Shown piece by piece: positions 54,460 to 63,519 of a stretch of DNA of 64,000 bases (position 1 is its first letter; each line of letters starts with the position of its first letter). The notes beneath the pieces were generated by a model. It was not told the DNA's origin, made no database searches, and saw only the letters and a list, made by a program, of their open reading frames with translations. The translations under genes and the position numbers were made by a program. Origin of the DNA: UBA961 sp014191195 (GTDB lineage Bacteria; Bacteroidota; Ignavibacteria; Kapaibacteriales; UBA961); assembly GCA_964204605.1 (NCBI GenBank), contig OZ123195.1:1178001-1242000 (forward strand), given 5' to 3'.

Positions 54460-57400
54460 TTATTGAACAATTAGTCTGCGCATCGCCTTATGAGATCCAT
54501 CTTTAGAACGGATAATAACTGAATACACTCCAGGATTGATATCTTTCACAGAGAAATTAATATTCTTCTGAGAATTAGGTTCTACATATCCTTTAAAAAT
54601 GGAAAGCGACTTTTTGCCTAATAAATCATAGATATCTACTTGAGCATAATCATTATCTGTTGGCATAATAAAACTGAAAAAACAAGTCTCTGAAGCTGGA
54701 TTTGGATAAAGCTCTGTTGCATATTCTTGGTTCATCGTAGTTAAAATATTATCGTCATTAACAGACACTGATTTTGTTTCAAAACCAGCTACTTTATAGA
54801 TAGCCCCATCATAAGAACTTACCCATAAATTTTTGTCTGAGGGGTCAAATTCAACTCCACGAGCATTAATTAATCCACTATTACTTAATAGTTCTAATCT
54901 ATCAACCTCTTTTAAAGTATTTTTATCAATTTTGATAACATACACTGCTGATAATGAGCCACCGCCTGGGAAAAATGTACATACTTGATATAAATGATTA
55001 TCACCATCATAGGCAAGACATCTAGGACCATATGTTAGTTGAAAAGGATTTGGACTTGTAGTTTCTGTTAAGCCTGTTTCAAGATTAATAATATACATCA
55101 ATCTAGACCCATCACGCTCGGTTGCTATTAATTTTCCATCTACTAATTCTAGGCCCAATCCATATTTTTTGGCTGGAGTGGTAAATGATCGCAAAATTTT
55201 ACCTGTAGTATCAACTTCTAATATTTTTCCTCCATCACCTTGGGTACTATTCAGCTTATGAATATAAAATACATAACGTGATCTATCCATGGTGAAATCA
55301 GCAAATAAACTATCACCTTGGCTAATTTGCATTTTCTTTTCAATCACCAATGATTTTGAATTCAGTTTATATAAATAATTATCATTAAAACTGGTAGTCC
55401 ATAAACCATCTTTTCCATCATAGCATAAACCATAAGGCAAATGAGCAACAGCAGATGCTTGAGTTAATGAACCTTTTCTTAATTCACTGATAGTAAAAGT
55501 TCTTGTTATTCTTGATTGTGAAGGATCACCTATAGAGCTAATACGAATTCTACCTGTATAAGTAAATCTACTTGGAATATTCCAGCGGACATCATTACCA
55601 TTTGTTTTATCTGCTATAATATTCCATGTTTCGCCATTATTAATAGAATATTCAACTTTTACTGGAGGAGTAAATCCATACCAAGATATTCGTTCATTAG
55701 AACCCGATAGATAATTTTCACCACCAATAGGATTGACAATTTCAGCAGTTTGTACAATATCTTCTGGAATAGGAACTTCCCAGATTGCGCGTCCATGTGT
55801 AGCAACCCTTAAACTGATAGGGTCTGTGGCTGCCCCTCTACCTTCATAAATTCCCATGTCTAACACAGATGTATTTGGAAATCCAATGCCAAAAGGAAAC
55901 CATGTTTCCCCACCATTATATGTTCCAAAAACACCAATATCAGTACCAACAAAAAGTATATTTTCATTTTCAGGATATAATGCAATTGCATTTGCAGAAA
56001 TATCAGGTAATGGTTCACTTATATTCTTCCATGTTGTACCTAAGTCAGTTGATTTATATACATGTGAAGTATATGATCCAGACAGGGTTACATATAATGT
56101 ATTTTCTGATAATCTAGAAAATTCAATATCAGTTATATAACGAGTAGGGAGACCATTTTGAGTCACATTCACCCATTTTTCGCCCATATCTGTTGTCATA
56201 TATACATCGCCTTTTTCTGTACCTGCAGCAATATATTCTGGTCTTAAAGGAGAAACTCCGATATAAGAGATTCTATTTGTGAATTTTGGTGAAATTGCTA
56301 TCCACTTTGCACCTTGATTTGTGGACTGATACACTGTATGTCTACCATGATAAATGGTCTTTGTATCTTGTGGGTCCATAGAAATCGGAGAAATAAATAA
56401 TCCTTCATCCGAAGCTGGAATTCCTGTAGTAATGCCGCTAACTTGTCTTGTATTAACTTGAACTTTGTACATATTTCCGTTTTGGGTGGTAGCATATACA
56501 GTATTTGGATTTACTTGATCTACTAAAGTAAATCCTCCATCTCCTCCAACAATATCTCCATATGTTTCAGATAATATAGATGTTGTTCCATTATCTTGAG
56601 CACCGCCATAACTCATTTTAGATTGAGATTGATCGATAGCAAAAGCATGATACTGAGTTATTGCTAATTGGGAATTAATTGGTGTAAATGTTAGGCCGGC
56701 ATCTTCGCTTTTCATCATTCCACCATCATTTCCAGCATATACTATATCTGGATTAGAAGGTAAGAAAACTGCGCAATGTTGGTCTGGGTGATTATCTCCA
56801 CCAGTATATACTCTTGTTTGATTTTCCCACTTTTTTCCACCATCAGAAGTCCTATACACATCTATGCCACCAGCAAGAACGATATCCGGATTAGTAGGAT
56901 GAATCGATATGTAGATATCGTAGCTGCCTTGACCATTAAAAAAAGTAATATCAGTTTCATGGATGATTGTCCACTCTTTTCCTGAATCAGTAGATTTATA
57001 GATATATCCCAATTTATCAGCAGAACCTTCTATTAAGGCATATAAAATTGATGGATTAGAAATGGATTGATCTATTTTTACATAGCCATAATCTGCAGGC
57101 TGCATAACATTGCAATCTGTCCAAGTTTGGCCAGCATCACTAGAACGAAAAATTCCATTTCCTGGCGATGCTAAAAACACTTCGTCTTGATTTTTTGGAT
57201 TTATTGATATATCGCTTACGGCATACAGATATGTTCTTTGCCAATTTGCACCACCATTAACTGATCTATAAAATCCAGGATTAGCATTTGCACCACCGGC
57301 AAAGAGTAAACTAGAATTAAGAGGATGAACTTTGAATGCATTAAAAGAACCAACATTGGATAATCCTATGATTGCCCACGTTTTACCTTCATCTACAGAT

Positions 57401-57915
57401 CTATAGATACCAGAACCAGAATACCCATAACTTCCACCACGATCTTCGCCGGTTGCAGCATAAATAATAGATGGATTTTGATGATCTATCTCAACTTGTC
57501 CCATTGAACTTGAATTTTCAAAGTCCATTAACGGTTCCCAGTTTTCACCAGCATTAGTTGTACGCCAGATACCTCCATTTGCTGCACCAATATATAACCA
57601 ATCTGGTTTTGTTGGGTGCATAGCAATAGATCTAACCCTACCACCAACATTTTTGGGTCCCATTAATTCCCATTGGGGTTGTTTAGAAAGTACTTGCGCG
57701 CCACCCTTTTGCTCAATCATTCTTTGCACTTTGCCATGCGCTTTTTTCATAGCATCAACAGGAATTTCACCAAAAGGGAAAGCCCTTTGATTGTGAAAAG
57801 CTTTCCATCTATCGAATGGACTGCCTTCTCTTTCTTTTTCTCTTGAAGATAGTAATGGATTTGACAGAAAAGAAACTGCCAATAAGCAAAAAATAAAGTA
57901 GACTGAAGATTTCAT
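54460..57915 (-). CDS. Secreted sortilin/BNR-type beta-propeller protein with a T9SS sorting domain
   Basis: The product has 1151 residues from the ATG at 57915, which opens the signal peptide; the frame continues to 57942. Many Asp-box repeats are visible: YRSVDEGKTWAII, YRSVNGGANWQRTY, FRSSDAGQTWTDC, YKSTDSGKEWTII. These are the VPS10/sortilin-type propellers of surface glycosyl-hydrolase-like proteins. Residues about 770-830 form an Ig-like segment, then an SMP-30/gluconolactonase-like propeller segment. The last 80 residues (ATELYPNPASETCFFSFIMP to GVYSVIIRSKDG) are a T9SS sorting domain. No catalytic residues were identified; a surface adhesin or scaffold role is as likely as an enzyme. 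Confidence 0.87.
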   Translation of the reverse strand: MKSSVYFIFCLLAVSFLSNPLLSSREKEREGSPFDRWKAFHNQRAFPFGEIPVDAMKKAHGKVQRMIEQKGGAQVLSKQPQWELMGPKNVGGRVRSIAMHPTKPDWLYIGAANGGIWRTTNAGENWEPLMDFENSSSMGQVEIDHQNPSIIYAATGEDRGGSYGYSGSGIYRSVDEGKTWAIIGLSNVGSFNAFKVHPLNSSLLFAGGANANPGFYRSVNGGANWQRTYLYAVSDISINPKNQDEVFLASPGNGIFRSSDAGQTWTDCNVMQPADYGYVKIDQSISNPSILYALIEGSADKLGYIYKSTDSGKEWTIIHETDITFFNGQGSYDIYISIHPTNPDIVLAGGIDVYRTSDGGKKWENQTRVYTGGDNHPDQHCAVFLPSNPDIVYAGNDGGMMKSEDAGLTFTPINSQLAITQYHAFAIDQSQSKMSYGGAQDNGTTSILSETYGDIVGGDGGFTLVDQVNPNTVYATTQNGNMYKVQVNTRQVSGITTGIPASDEGLFISPISMDPQDTKTIYHGRHTVYQSTNQGAKWIAISPKFTNRISYIGVSPLRPEYIAAGTEKGDVYMTTDMGEKWVNVTQNGLPTRYITDIEFSRLSENTLYVTLSGSYTSHVYKSTDLGTTWKNISEPLPDISANAIALYPENENILFVGTDIGVFGTYNGGETWFPFGIGFPNTSVLDMGIYEGRGAATDPISLRVATHGRAIWEVPIPEDIVQTAEIVNPIGGENYLSGSNERISWYGFTPPVKVEYSINNGETWNIIADKTNGNDVRWNIPSRFTYTGRIRISSIGDPSQSRITRTFTISELRKGSLTQASAVAHLPYGLCYDGKDGLWTTSFNDNYLYKLNSKSLVIEKKMQISQGDSLFADFTMDRSRYVFYIHKLNSTQGDGGKILEVDTTGKILRSFTTPAKKYGLGLELVDGKLIATERDGSRLMYIINLETGLTETTSPNPFQLTYGPRCLAYDGDNHLYQVCTFFPGGGSLSAVYVIKIDKNTLKEVDRLELLSNSGLINARGVEFDPSDKNLWVSSYDGAIYKVAGFETKSVSVNDDNILTTMNQEYATELYPNPASETCFFSFIMPTDNDYAQVDIYDLLGKKSLSIFKGYVEPNSQKNINFSVKDINPGVYSVIIRSKDGSHKAMRRLIVQ

Positions 57916-58193
57916 AACTGTATAATGAATGTGATAAATCAAAAAGAATTTACATATATAAACGATAAGTGCATAAACTTATAAGAAAGAGATTTTGTTC
58001 CTTAGTAAGTATTTGTAAAGTTAGCAAACATGAATCGAACATTCAAGTGAAAAGAAGTATCTACTTTTTTCGTAGGAACCTTTTCTTATTTCTTGAGCAA
58101 GGAATTTTGTATATAAAAACGTGGTTATTTCTTCGTAATTTACCTGTCAGTTTTTGATAAACCTATTGATAACATTATAAAAAGAATCATAGT

Positions 58194-59342
58194 ATGTTAA
58201 ATTTTAAGTATAGTGAAACACAAGAAATGATTCGTGAAACTGCAATGCAGTTTGCACAAGTAGAAATTTCGCCATCTGTTATTAATCGCGACATATCATG
58301 CGAATTCCCAAAAGAAATTATCCAAAAAATGGGTGATTTAGGATTTATGGGAATGATGGTTTCTCCAGAATATGGTGGAAGTGGTTTAGATGCAGTTAGC
58401 TATGTACTTGCAATGGAAGAAATATCGAAAGTAGATGCAAGTGTAGGCGTTATTATGAGTGTGAATAATTCACTTGTCTGTTGGGGTCTAGAAACATTTG
58501 GAACTCCTGAACAAAAAGATAAATATTTACGTGTATTGGCATCCGGACAAAAATTAGGAGCCTTTTGCTTAAGTGAACCAGAAGCAGGATCTGATGCTAC
58601 TCATCAACATACAATAGCACATTATGACCAAGGTAATTGGGTAATTAATGGCATGAAGAACTGGATTACCAATGGTACTTCTGCAGATATATATCTTGTA
58701 TTTGCTCAAACAGATAGAGAAAAAAAACATAAAGGAATCACTTGCTTTATTGTAGACAAAGATACACCCGGATTTGAGCCAGGAAAAAAAGAGGACAAAT
58801 TAGGGATACGTTCTAGCGATACGTGTTCAATTGCTTTATCTAATGTCACTGTTCCAGAATCGAATATTTTAGGTGGAGTAGGTACAGGCTTTAAAATAGC
58901 TATGGAAAGTTTGAATGGAGGACGTATTGGTATTGCTGCACAAGCTCTTGGAATAGCACAAGGTGCATTTGAACGCTCTGTAAATTATTCTAAAGAAAGA
59001 ATTGCTTTTGGAAAACCAATTAGTGAATTACAGGCAATCCAATTTAAATTAGCTGATATGTCTGTAAAAATTGAAGCAGCCAGAATGCTAACAATTCGTG
59101 CTGCAACATTAAAAGATCAACATGTAAGTTATGTTAAAGAAGCAGCTATGGCCAAATTAGCTGCTTCAAAAGCTGCTGTTGAAGTTGCCTTAGAAGCTAT
59201 TCAAGTTCATGGTGGTTATGGTTATGTTCGTGAATACCATGTGGAAAGGATGTTACGTGATGCAAAAATCACTGAGATTTATGAAGGAACATCTGAAATC
59301 CAACACATAGTTATTGCTCGTGAATTATTAAAGGCATTATAA
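58194..59342 (+). CDS. Acyl-CoA dehydrogenase (short-chain/butyryl-CoA type)
   Basis: The product has 382 residues, the family's usual length. LGAFCLSEPEAGSDATHQHT and WITNGTSADIYLVFAQTD form the FAD-binding middle domain. The C-terminal helical domain carries the active-site base Glu364 in YEGTSEIQHIV. It oxidises an acyl-CoA at the alpha-beta bond and passes electrons to ETF. The position of the catalytic Glu in the YEGTSEIQ segment fits short-chain types, but chain length is not certain. It is alone on its transcript; a hairpin separates it from ruvA. Confidence 0.94.
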   Translation: MLNFKYSETQEMIRETAMQFAQVEISPSVINRDISCEFPKEIIQKMGDLGFMGMMVSPEYGGSGLDAVSYVLAMEEISKVDASVGVIMSVNNSLVCWGLETFGTPEQKDKYLRVLASGQKLGAFCLSEPEAGSDATHQHTIAHYDQGNWVINGMKNWITNGTSADIYLVFAQTDREKKHKGITCFIVDKDTPGFEPGKKEDKLGIRSSDTCSIALSNVTVPESNILGGVGTGFKIAMESLNGGRIGIAAQALGIAQGAFERSVNYSKERIAFGKPISELQAIQFKLADMSVKIEAARMLTIRAATLKDQHVSYVKEAAMAKLAASKAAVEVALEAIQVHGGYGYVREYHVERMLRDAKITEIYEGTSEIQHIVIARELLKAL

Positions 59343-59360
59343 TCCACAGAATTATTACTA

Positions 59361-59395
59361 ATAGGCGCAAGAGAATTTTTATCTGTTGCGCCTAT
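59361..59395 (+). terminator. Hairpin after the acyl-CoA dehydrogenase gene
   Basis: ATAGGCGCAA and TTGCGCCTAT form a perfect 10-base-pair stem around a 15-base loop, followed by TTATATT. The T run is poor, so it may be a terminator or an attenuator before ruvA, 17 bases further on. Confidence 0.5.
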
Positions 59396-59412
59396 TTATA
59401 TTACATATCATT

Positions 59413-60030
59413 ATGATAAAACAATTATCTGGCACATTGATAGAAAAAACACCTTCCGAGATTGTTGTGGATTGTCACGGTGTTGGGTATGCAGCTATGA
59501 TATCAATGGCTACTTTTGGACAATTACCAGAAATTGATTCACGCGTAAGACTATATACGGTTCTTATTCCAAGAGAAGATGCTCTTCAACTTTTTGGTTT
59601 TTTTCAGCAAGTAGAAAGAGAAATTTTCCTCTTATTAACCTCTGTATCAGGGGTTGGACCTAAAATCGCACTAGGTATTTTATCTTCAGTGGCTATACAC
59701 GATCTTCAGCAGAATATTTTAATGAATGATGTAGTTTCATTACAAAAAATGCAAGGTGTTGGTAAAAAAACTGCAGAAAGAATATTAATTGAATTAAGAG
59801 ATAAAATTGGCAAGGTAAATCCACCACATATGCATGATATTCTTGACAAAACAATTCCTACCACTGCAAAAAACATTCAACAAGATGCAGTATCTGCATT
59901 AATTGCACTTGGATATCTAAAAGCTTCAGCAGAAAAAGCAGTAAGAGAAACAGTTGTTAAATTGGGCTCCGTTTCCGTATCTACAGATATTATCATAAAA
60001 AATGCTCTTAATATTCTTTTACAGAAATAA
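59413..60030 (+). CDS. ruvA: Holliday junction branch migration protein RuvA
   Basis: RuvA binds Holliday junctions and loads the RuvB motor. From the ATG at 59413 the product has 205 residues, the family's length; the earlier ATG at 59386 adds nine residues that lie in the hairpin. It has an OB-fold start (MIKQLSGTLIEKTPSEIVVD), two helix-hairpin-helix motifs (VSGVGPKIALGILS and MQGVGKKTAERILIELRDK), and the C-terminal domain that touches RuvB (DAVSALIALGYLKASAEKAV). corA follows 3 bases after the stop. Confidence 0.97.
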   Translation: MIKQLSGTLIEKTPSEIVVDCHGVGYAAMISMATFGQLPEIDSRVRLYTVLIPREDALQLFGFFQQVEREIFLLLTSVSGVGPKIALGILSSVAIHDLQQNILMNDVVSLQKMQGVGKKTAERILIELRDKIGKVNPPHMHDILDKTIPTTAKNIQQDAVSALIALGYLKASAEKAVRETVVKLGSVSVSTDIIIKNALNILLQK

Positions 60031-60033
60031 ATT

Positions 60034-61071
60034 ATGATTAGCATTAATGTGTATTCGAATCATGTTTGTAAAACACTAGATATCAGCCATTTGCAAGATT
60101 TTTGCACAAGTGATGAATTTGCATCTTCGATGGTATGGATAGATCTATTTAATCCTGAACCATCAGAAGAAACCCTTATTTTTACTGAATGCTTTTCATT
60201 ACATCCATTGGCAATAGAAGATTGTACAAAAGAAAGAAATAGTCCACAAATAAAAGATCATTATCCAAAAGTTGAAGATTATTTCGATTATCTTTTTATC
60301 ATTTTCAATCCTTTGGATATACCATTAATTCATAAAAAACAGATAAAAACACATACAGATCCACTTCTTCATTATAGTTTTCCAACTAGACAGCTCAATA
60401 CTTTTCTTGGTCCCAATTGGTTAATAACTCATCATTATGAATCCTCTACAAGTATTAATTCTGTCCTAGAATTAATTGAAAAAAGTCCGCTAACATTAAG
60501 CAAAGGCCCTGATTTCTTATTTCATATTATTTTAGATAATATTGTTGATAATTTAAACCCAGTTATTGAATTTTTTGAAGATCAAATAGACGAACTTGAA
60601 CTTACTATTTTTCAAAATTATCAAGCCGCAACACTTTCCAAAATATTAAGTCTCAAGAAAGGAATTATAAGTTTTAGAAAAATCACCACCTATCAAAGAG
60701 AAATCCTTAATAGGCTTGCTCGAGGGGAGTTTTCTCTTATTTCATCTGAAGAAATGCTGTATTATAGAAATGCATATGATCATCTTGTAAGAGTTTCAGA
60801 TTTAGTTGAAGCATATAGAGAAAGTATTGCAGGGCTTTTAGATGCATATTTATCGGTGAATTCAAATAGAATGAATCAAGTAATGAAAGTTCTAACAGTT
60901 ATTTCTACTATATTCCTTCCACTTACATTTTTATCAAGTATTTATGGAATGAATTTTAAATTCTTTCCTGAATTAGAATGGCGCTATGGCTATTATGCAT
61001 TTTGGATGATTATTATCATGCTCAGTGCATATATGCTTCATTATTTTAAACGTAAAGGTTGGATGGATTAA
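60034..61071 (+). CDS. corA: CorA-family magnesium/cobalt transporter
   Basis: The product has 345 residues: a large cytosolic N-terminal domain, a long stalk helix, and two C-terminal transmembrane helices (VISTIFLPLTFLSSIYGMN and WMIIIMLSAYMLHYF). The signature GMN lies at 305-307. The pentameric family carries Mg(II), and often Co(II) or Ni(II), across the inner membrane. The GMN motif and final basic tail are intact. It is in a close plus-strand run with ruvA before and the barrel protein after. Confidence 0.95.
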   Translation: MISINVYSNHVCKTLDISHLQDFCTSDEFASSMVWIDLFNPEPSEETLIFTECFSLHPLAIEDCTKERNSPQIKDHYPKVEDYFDYLFIIFNPLDIPLIHKKQIKTHTDPLLHYSFPTRQLNTFLGPNWLITHHYESSTSINSVLELIEKSPLTLSKGPDFLFHIILDNIVDNLNPVIEFFEDQIDELELTIFQNYQAATLSKILSLKKGIISFRKITTYQREILNRLARGEFSLISSEEMLYYRNAYDHLVRVSDLVEAYRESIAGLLDAYLSVNSNRMNQVMKVLTVISTIFLPLTFLSSIYGMNFKFFPELEWRYGYYAFWMIIIMLSAYMLHYFKRKGWMD

Positions 61072-61077
61072 TTTACA

Positions 61078-62958
61078 ATGAATATCTTTTTCTGTTTCAT
61101 AGTATTTCTTTTTTCATTTTGTTCTGTATTCTCGCAAGACACTGTACAAGCTAAAAGTCCTTATACATTAATAGGTGGACTTTCTGGTGGCATAGGTTTT
61201 CATAGTGGCGGATTTAAAGGCATTCCTGGATTTGCAAGTTGCTGTACTGAATATCCATCTACAAATGGAGTGAATATTGGTGCATATATTGGCATACAAA
61301 ATAAGGGCGATATCATCAATATTCCACAAAGTTCATTAGGGTTTTCATTAAGATATTCCATGATTCAATCAGGTTTTTCAACCAGAGAATATATCGGGAA
61401 TATCATCAATAATAATTCAGTAGAAAAAGCTCTTATTGATTTTACATTACAATCAACCTTACACTATATTTCTGCAGAACCTTATATTACATATTCACCA
61501 GATTTTTTACCAATAGATATTGCTGTTGGACCTCATATCAGTTTTATGGTATCTTCCTCAGCAGAACAAAATGAAGAAATCGTTTCCCCTGCTAAAGCAT
61601 ATTTTGGAAATAATCAAAAAATCTTGACAAGATATTCTGGTTCATTATCAGATCAAGCTTATCTTTTACTTGGTGGAATGATTTCTTTGGGAAAGAAATT
61701 TCACATGACAGATAAGTTAAGTCTTGCAACATCATTAGTATTTCGTCCATATTTTACTCCATTTATACAATCTATTGCCTGGCAATCTCAATCGGCAGAG
61801 TTACAATGTGAATTACAGTTTAATATTCATAAAAGTATACCAATTATACCAATTCCCGAACCGATTATTATTGCTGAGAAAGAGCCCGAAATCCCTGCAT
61901 TAACATTAAATTTTGCTGCTACATATAATCAAAAGAATATTTCATTTGGCGATACAATTCCATATGAATATTCCATGAAAACAATTGTTCAGACACAACC
62001 TTTATTTCCAATATTTACATTTGAAGAATTTTCTGATAGCTCCATTCAAAAACAGAATGTCTCACTTGAAATATTAGTAAAAGCATGTAAAGAATCTCCA
62101 GAAAAAACGCTAATAATTAAAGGATATGCAATAGATGATGAAGATAAAAATATTGCAGAAAAAAGAGCAAGTTTTATCGCCAAGCAATTAAACATCTATG
62201 GATTACACAATCCTATCATAATACAAACCGAAGTAAAAAAACTACAAACGGTTAAATATCAAACACTTAAATCAGAATATCATATTGTTTCAATACAATA
62301 CAATGATGGTAGTATTCCAATTCTTATACAAAAGGACACTACTTTGTATTGGTCTGATTCAACTATTGAGTTTACTTCTATACCTAGTCAAGCAGGAGCA
62401 AAAATTTCTGGCTTGATTACACTTGGTACAACAAGGGTTCAAAGCATAGAAGAGCCAAATGTACTTTTTAGATTACAATATAATCCTGCTTCTCCATTTT
62501 CTATTCAGACATTGACTGCTAAATGTTTTGCTTCGATTAGCCCGATGCAAAAGGCCGCTTCACGAATTGAATGTTATATTAAACCAATACAAAGTAAGTA
62601 TGAAATATTGATTAATAGATTACATGGATATGAAGAACATATCCTCTCATATTCTGAATTTGATAAATCTGATATTCATGTGTTTAATCCATTTGCAATT
62701 CAGAGGATAAAAGATGCAATTCAAGAAAAAAAACGTGTCGACATCATTCCTATTTCAGATGTATATGGAACAGAAGATCACAATATAAGATTACAGAAAA
62801 AACGGGTAGAAAAAGCCTTAGAGTTTTTATCAACACAACAAATCAATAGCATAGAAATGCAAACATTATCTAAAAAAATATTGATTGATGAATACGATAA
62901 AAGAAATATGAGATCCGATATACAAAGAGGTATTTTGATTCGAATATTTCATGAATAA
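61078..62958 (+). CDS. Outer-membrane beta-barrel protein with OmpA-like C-terminal segments
   Basis: The product has 626 residues. A signal peptide ends near SVFSQ. Residues about 25-250 contain alternating strands of a barrel (IGGLSGGIGFHSGGF, LGFSLRYSMIQS). Two later stretches resemble OmpA-type peptidoglycan-binding modules: LIIKGYAIDDEDKNIAEKRA at about 345 and VDIIPISDVYGTEDHNIRLQ followed by KKRVEKALEFL near the end. Their spacing and the RAxxVxxxL pattern fit the OmpA C-terminal fold, present in duplicate and somewhat degraded. It probably links the outer membrane to the cell wall. Its start is 6 bases after corA and its end 3 bases before the RsbW-like gene. Confidence 0.72.
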   Translation: MNIFFCFIVFLFSFCSVFSQDTVQAKSPYTLIGGLSGGIGFHSGGFKGIPGFASCCTEYPSTNGVNIGAYIGIQNKGDIINIPQSSLGFSLRYSMIQSGFSTREYIGNIINNNSVEKALIDFTLQSTLHYISAEPYITYSPDFLPIDIAVGPHISFMVSSSAEQNEEIVSPAKAYFGNNQKILTRYSGSLSDQAYLLLGGMISLGKKFHMTDKLSLATSLVFRPYFTPFIQSIAWQSQSAELQCELQFNIHKSIPIIPIPEPIIIAEKEPEIPALTLNFAATYNQKNISFGDTIPYEYSMKTIVQTQPLFPIFTFEEFSDSSIQKQNVSLEILVKACKESPEKTLIIKGYAIDDEDKNIAEKRASFIAKQLNIYGLHNPIIIQTEVKKLQTVKYQTLKSEYHIVSIQYNDGSIPILIQKDTTLYWSDSTIEFTSIPSQAGAKISGLITLGTTRVQSIEEPNVLFRLQYNPASPFSIQTLTAKCFASISPMQKAASRIECYIKPIQSKYEILINRLHGYEEHILSYSEFDKSDIHVFNPFAIQRIKDAIQEKKRVDIIPISDVYGTEDHNIRLQKKRVEKALEFLSTQQINSIEMQTLSKKILIDEYDKRNMRSDIQRGILIRIFHE

Positions 62959-62961
62959 TGT

Positions 62962-63393
62962 ATGAATCACATAGAATCTTCATATTCACTTAGATTACCT
63001 GCTCAGATTTCAGAAATTCGACATATCGAAGAATTCTTGTATTCAATAAGTATTATTTCTCAACTTGGACAAGAAAAGGTTCACACTTTACTATTGTGTA
63101 TCATAGAAGCATATACCAATGCAGTACTTCATGGTAATGCTTATAATCCCAATCAAGTTATAGACATTATCATTGAAGTATTAGATGATAAAACTTTAAG
63201 CATAAGCATTATAAACGAAGGCCCTACTTTCTCTTTAGAAAAAGCAAAAGATAAAGCCAAAGTATCAAAAGAAGGTAATGAGGGCGGAAGAGGTATTTTA
63301 CTTATGGATTATTTTTCAGACACATTACAGGTTTTTTCAGATAATAAGAAAACCACAGTAACAATGACTTTTTCGCTCCTTTTGTCTACCTAA
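62962..63393 (+). CDS. RsbW-like ATP-binding protein (anti-sigma factor/serine kinase type)
   Basis: The product has 143 residues and is a GHKL ATPase of the HATPase_c_2 class. The N box is EAYTNAVLHGN (Glu49, Asn53, with HGN at 57-59), and the G region is GGRGILLMDYFSD. Such small stand-alone domains act as anti-sigma factors or switch kinases with an antagonist, as in RsbW/SpoIIAB. No sigma factor, STAS antagonist or phosphatase gene is adjacent in the window, so the partner is unknown. It is 3 bases after the barrel gene. Confidence 0.85.
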   Translation: MNHIESSYSLRLPAQISEIRHIEEFLYSISIISQLGQEKVHTLLLCIIEAYTNAVLHGNAYNPNQVIDIIIEVLDDKTLSISIINEGPTFSLEKAKDKAKVSKEGNEGGRGILLMDYFSDTLQVFSDNKKTTVTMTFSLLLST

Positions 63394-63519
63394 TAAATAC
63401 AATATTCGTATGTATTATAGGCTGATTTTGCTTTACATTTTCATTATAGCTAATGGAAATGTATTAACAGTACACATAATAATCTGAAGATTTACCTCTG
63501 TTTTTATAGTGGAGTTTAT

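Noticed and set aside
57969..58157. Open frame of 62 residues before the acyl-CoA dehydrogenase gene
   Set aside because: No ribosome site, no homology I recognise, and Phe/Leu/Arg-rich chance composition.
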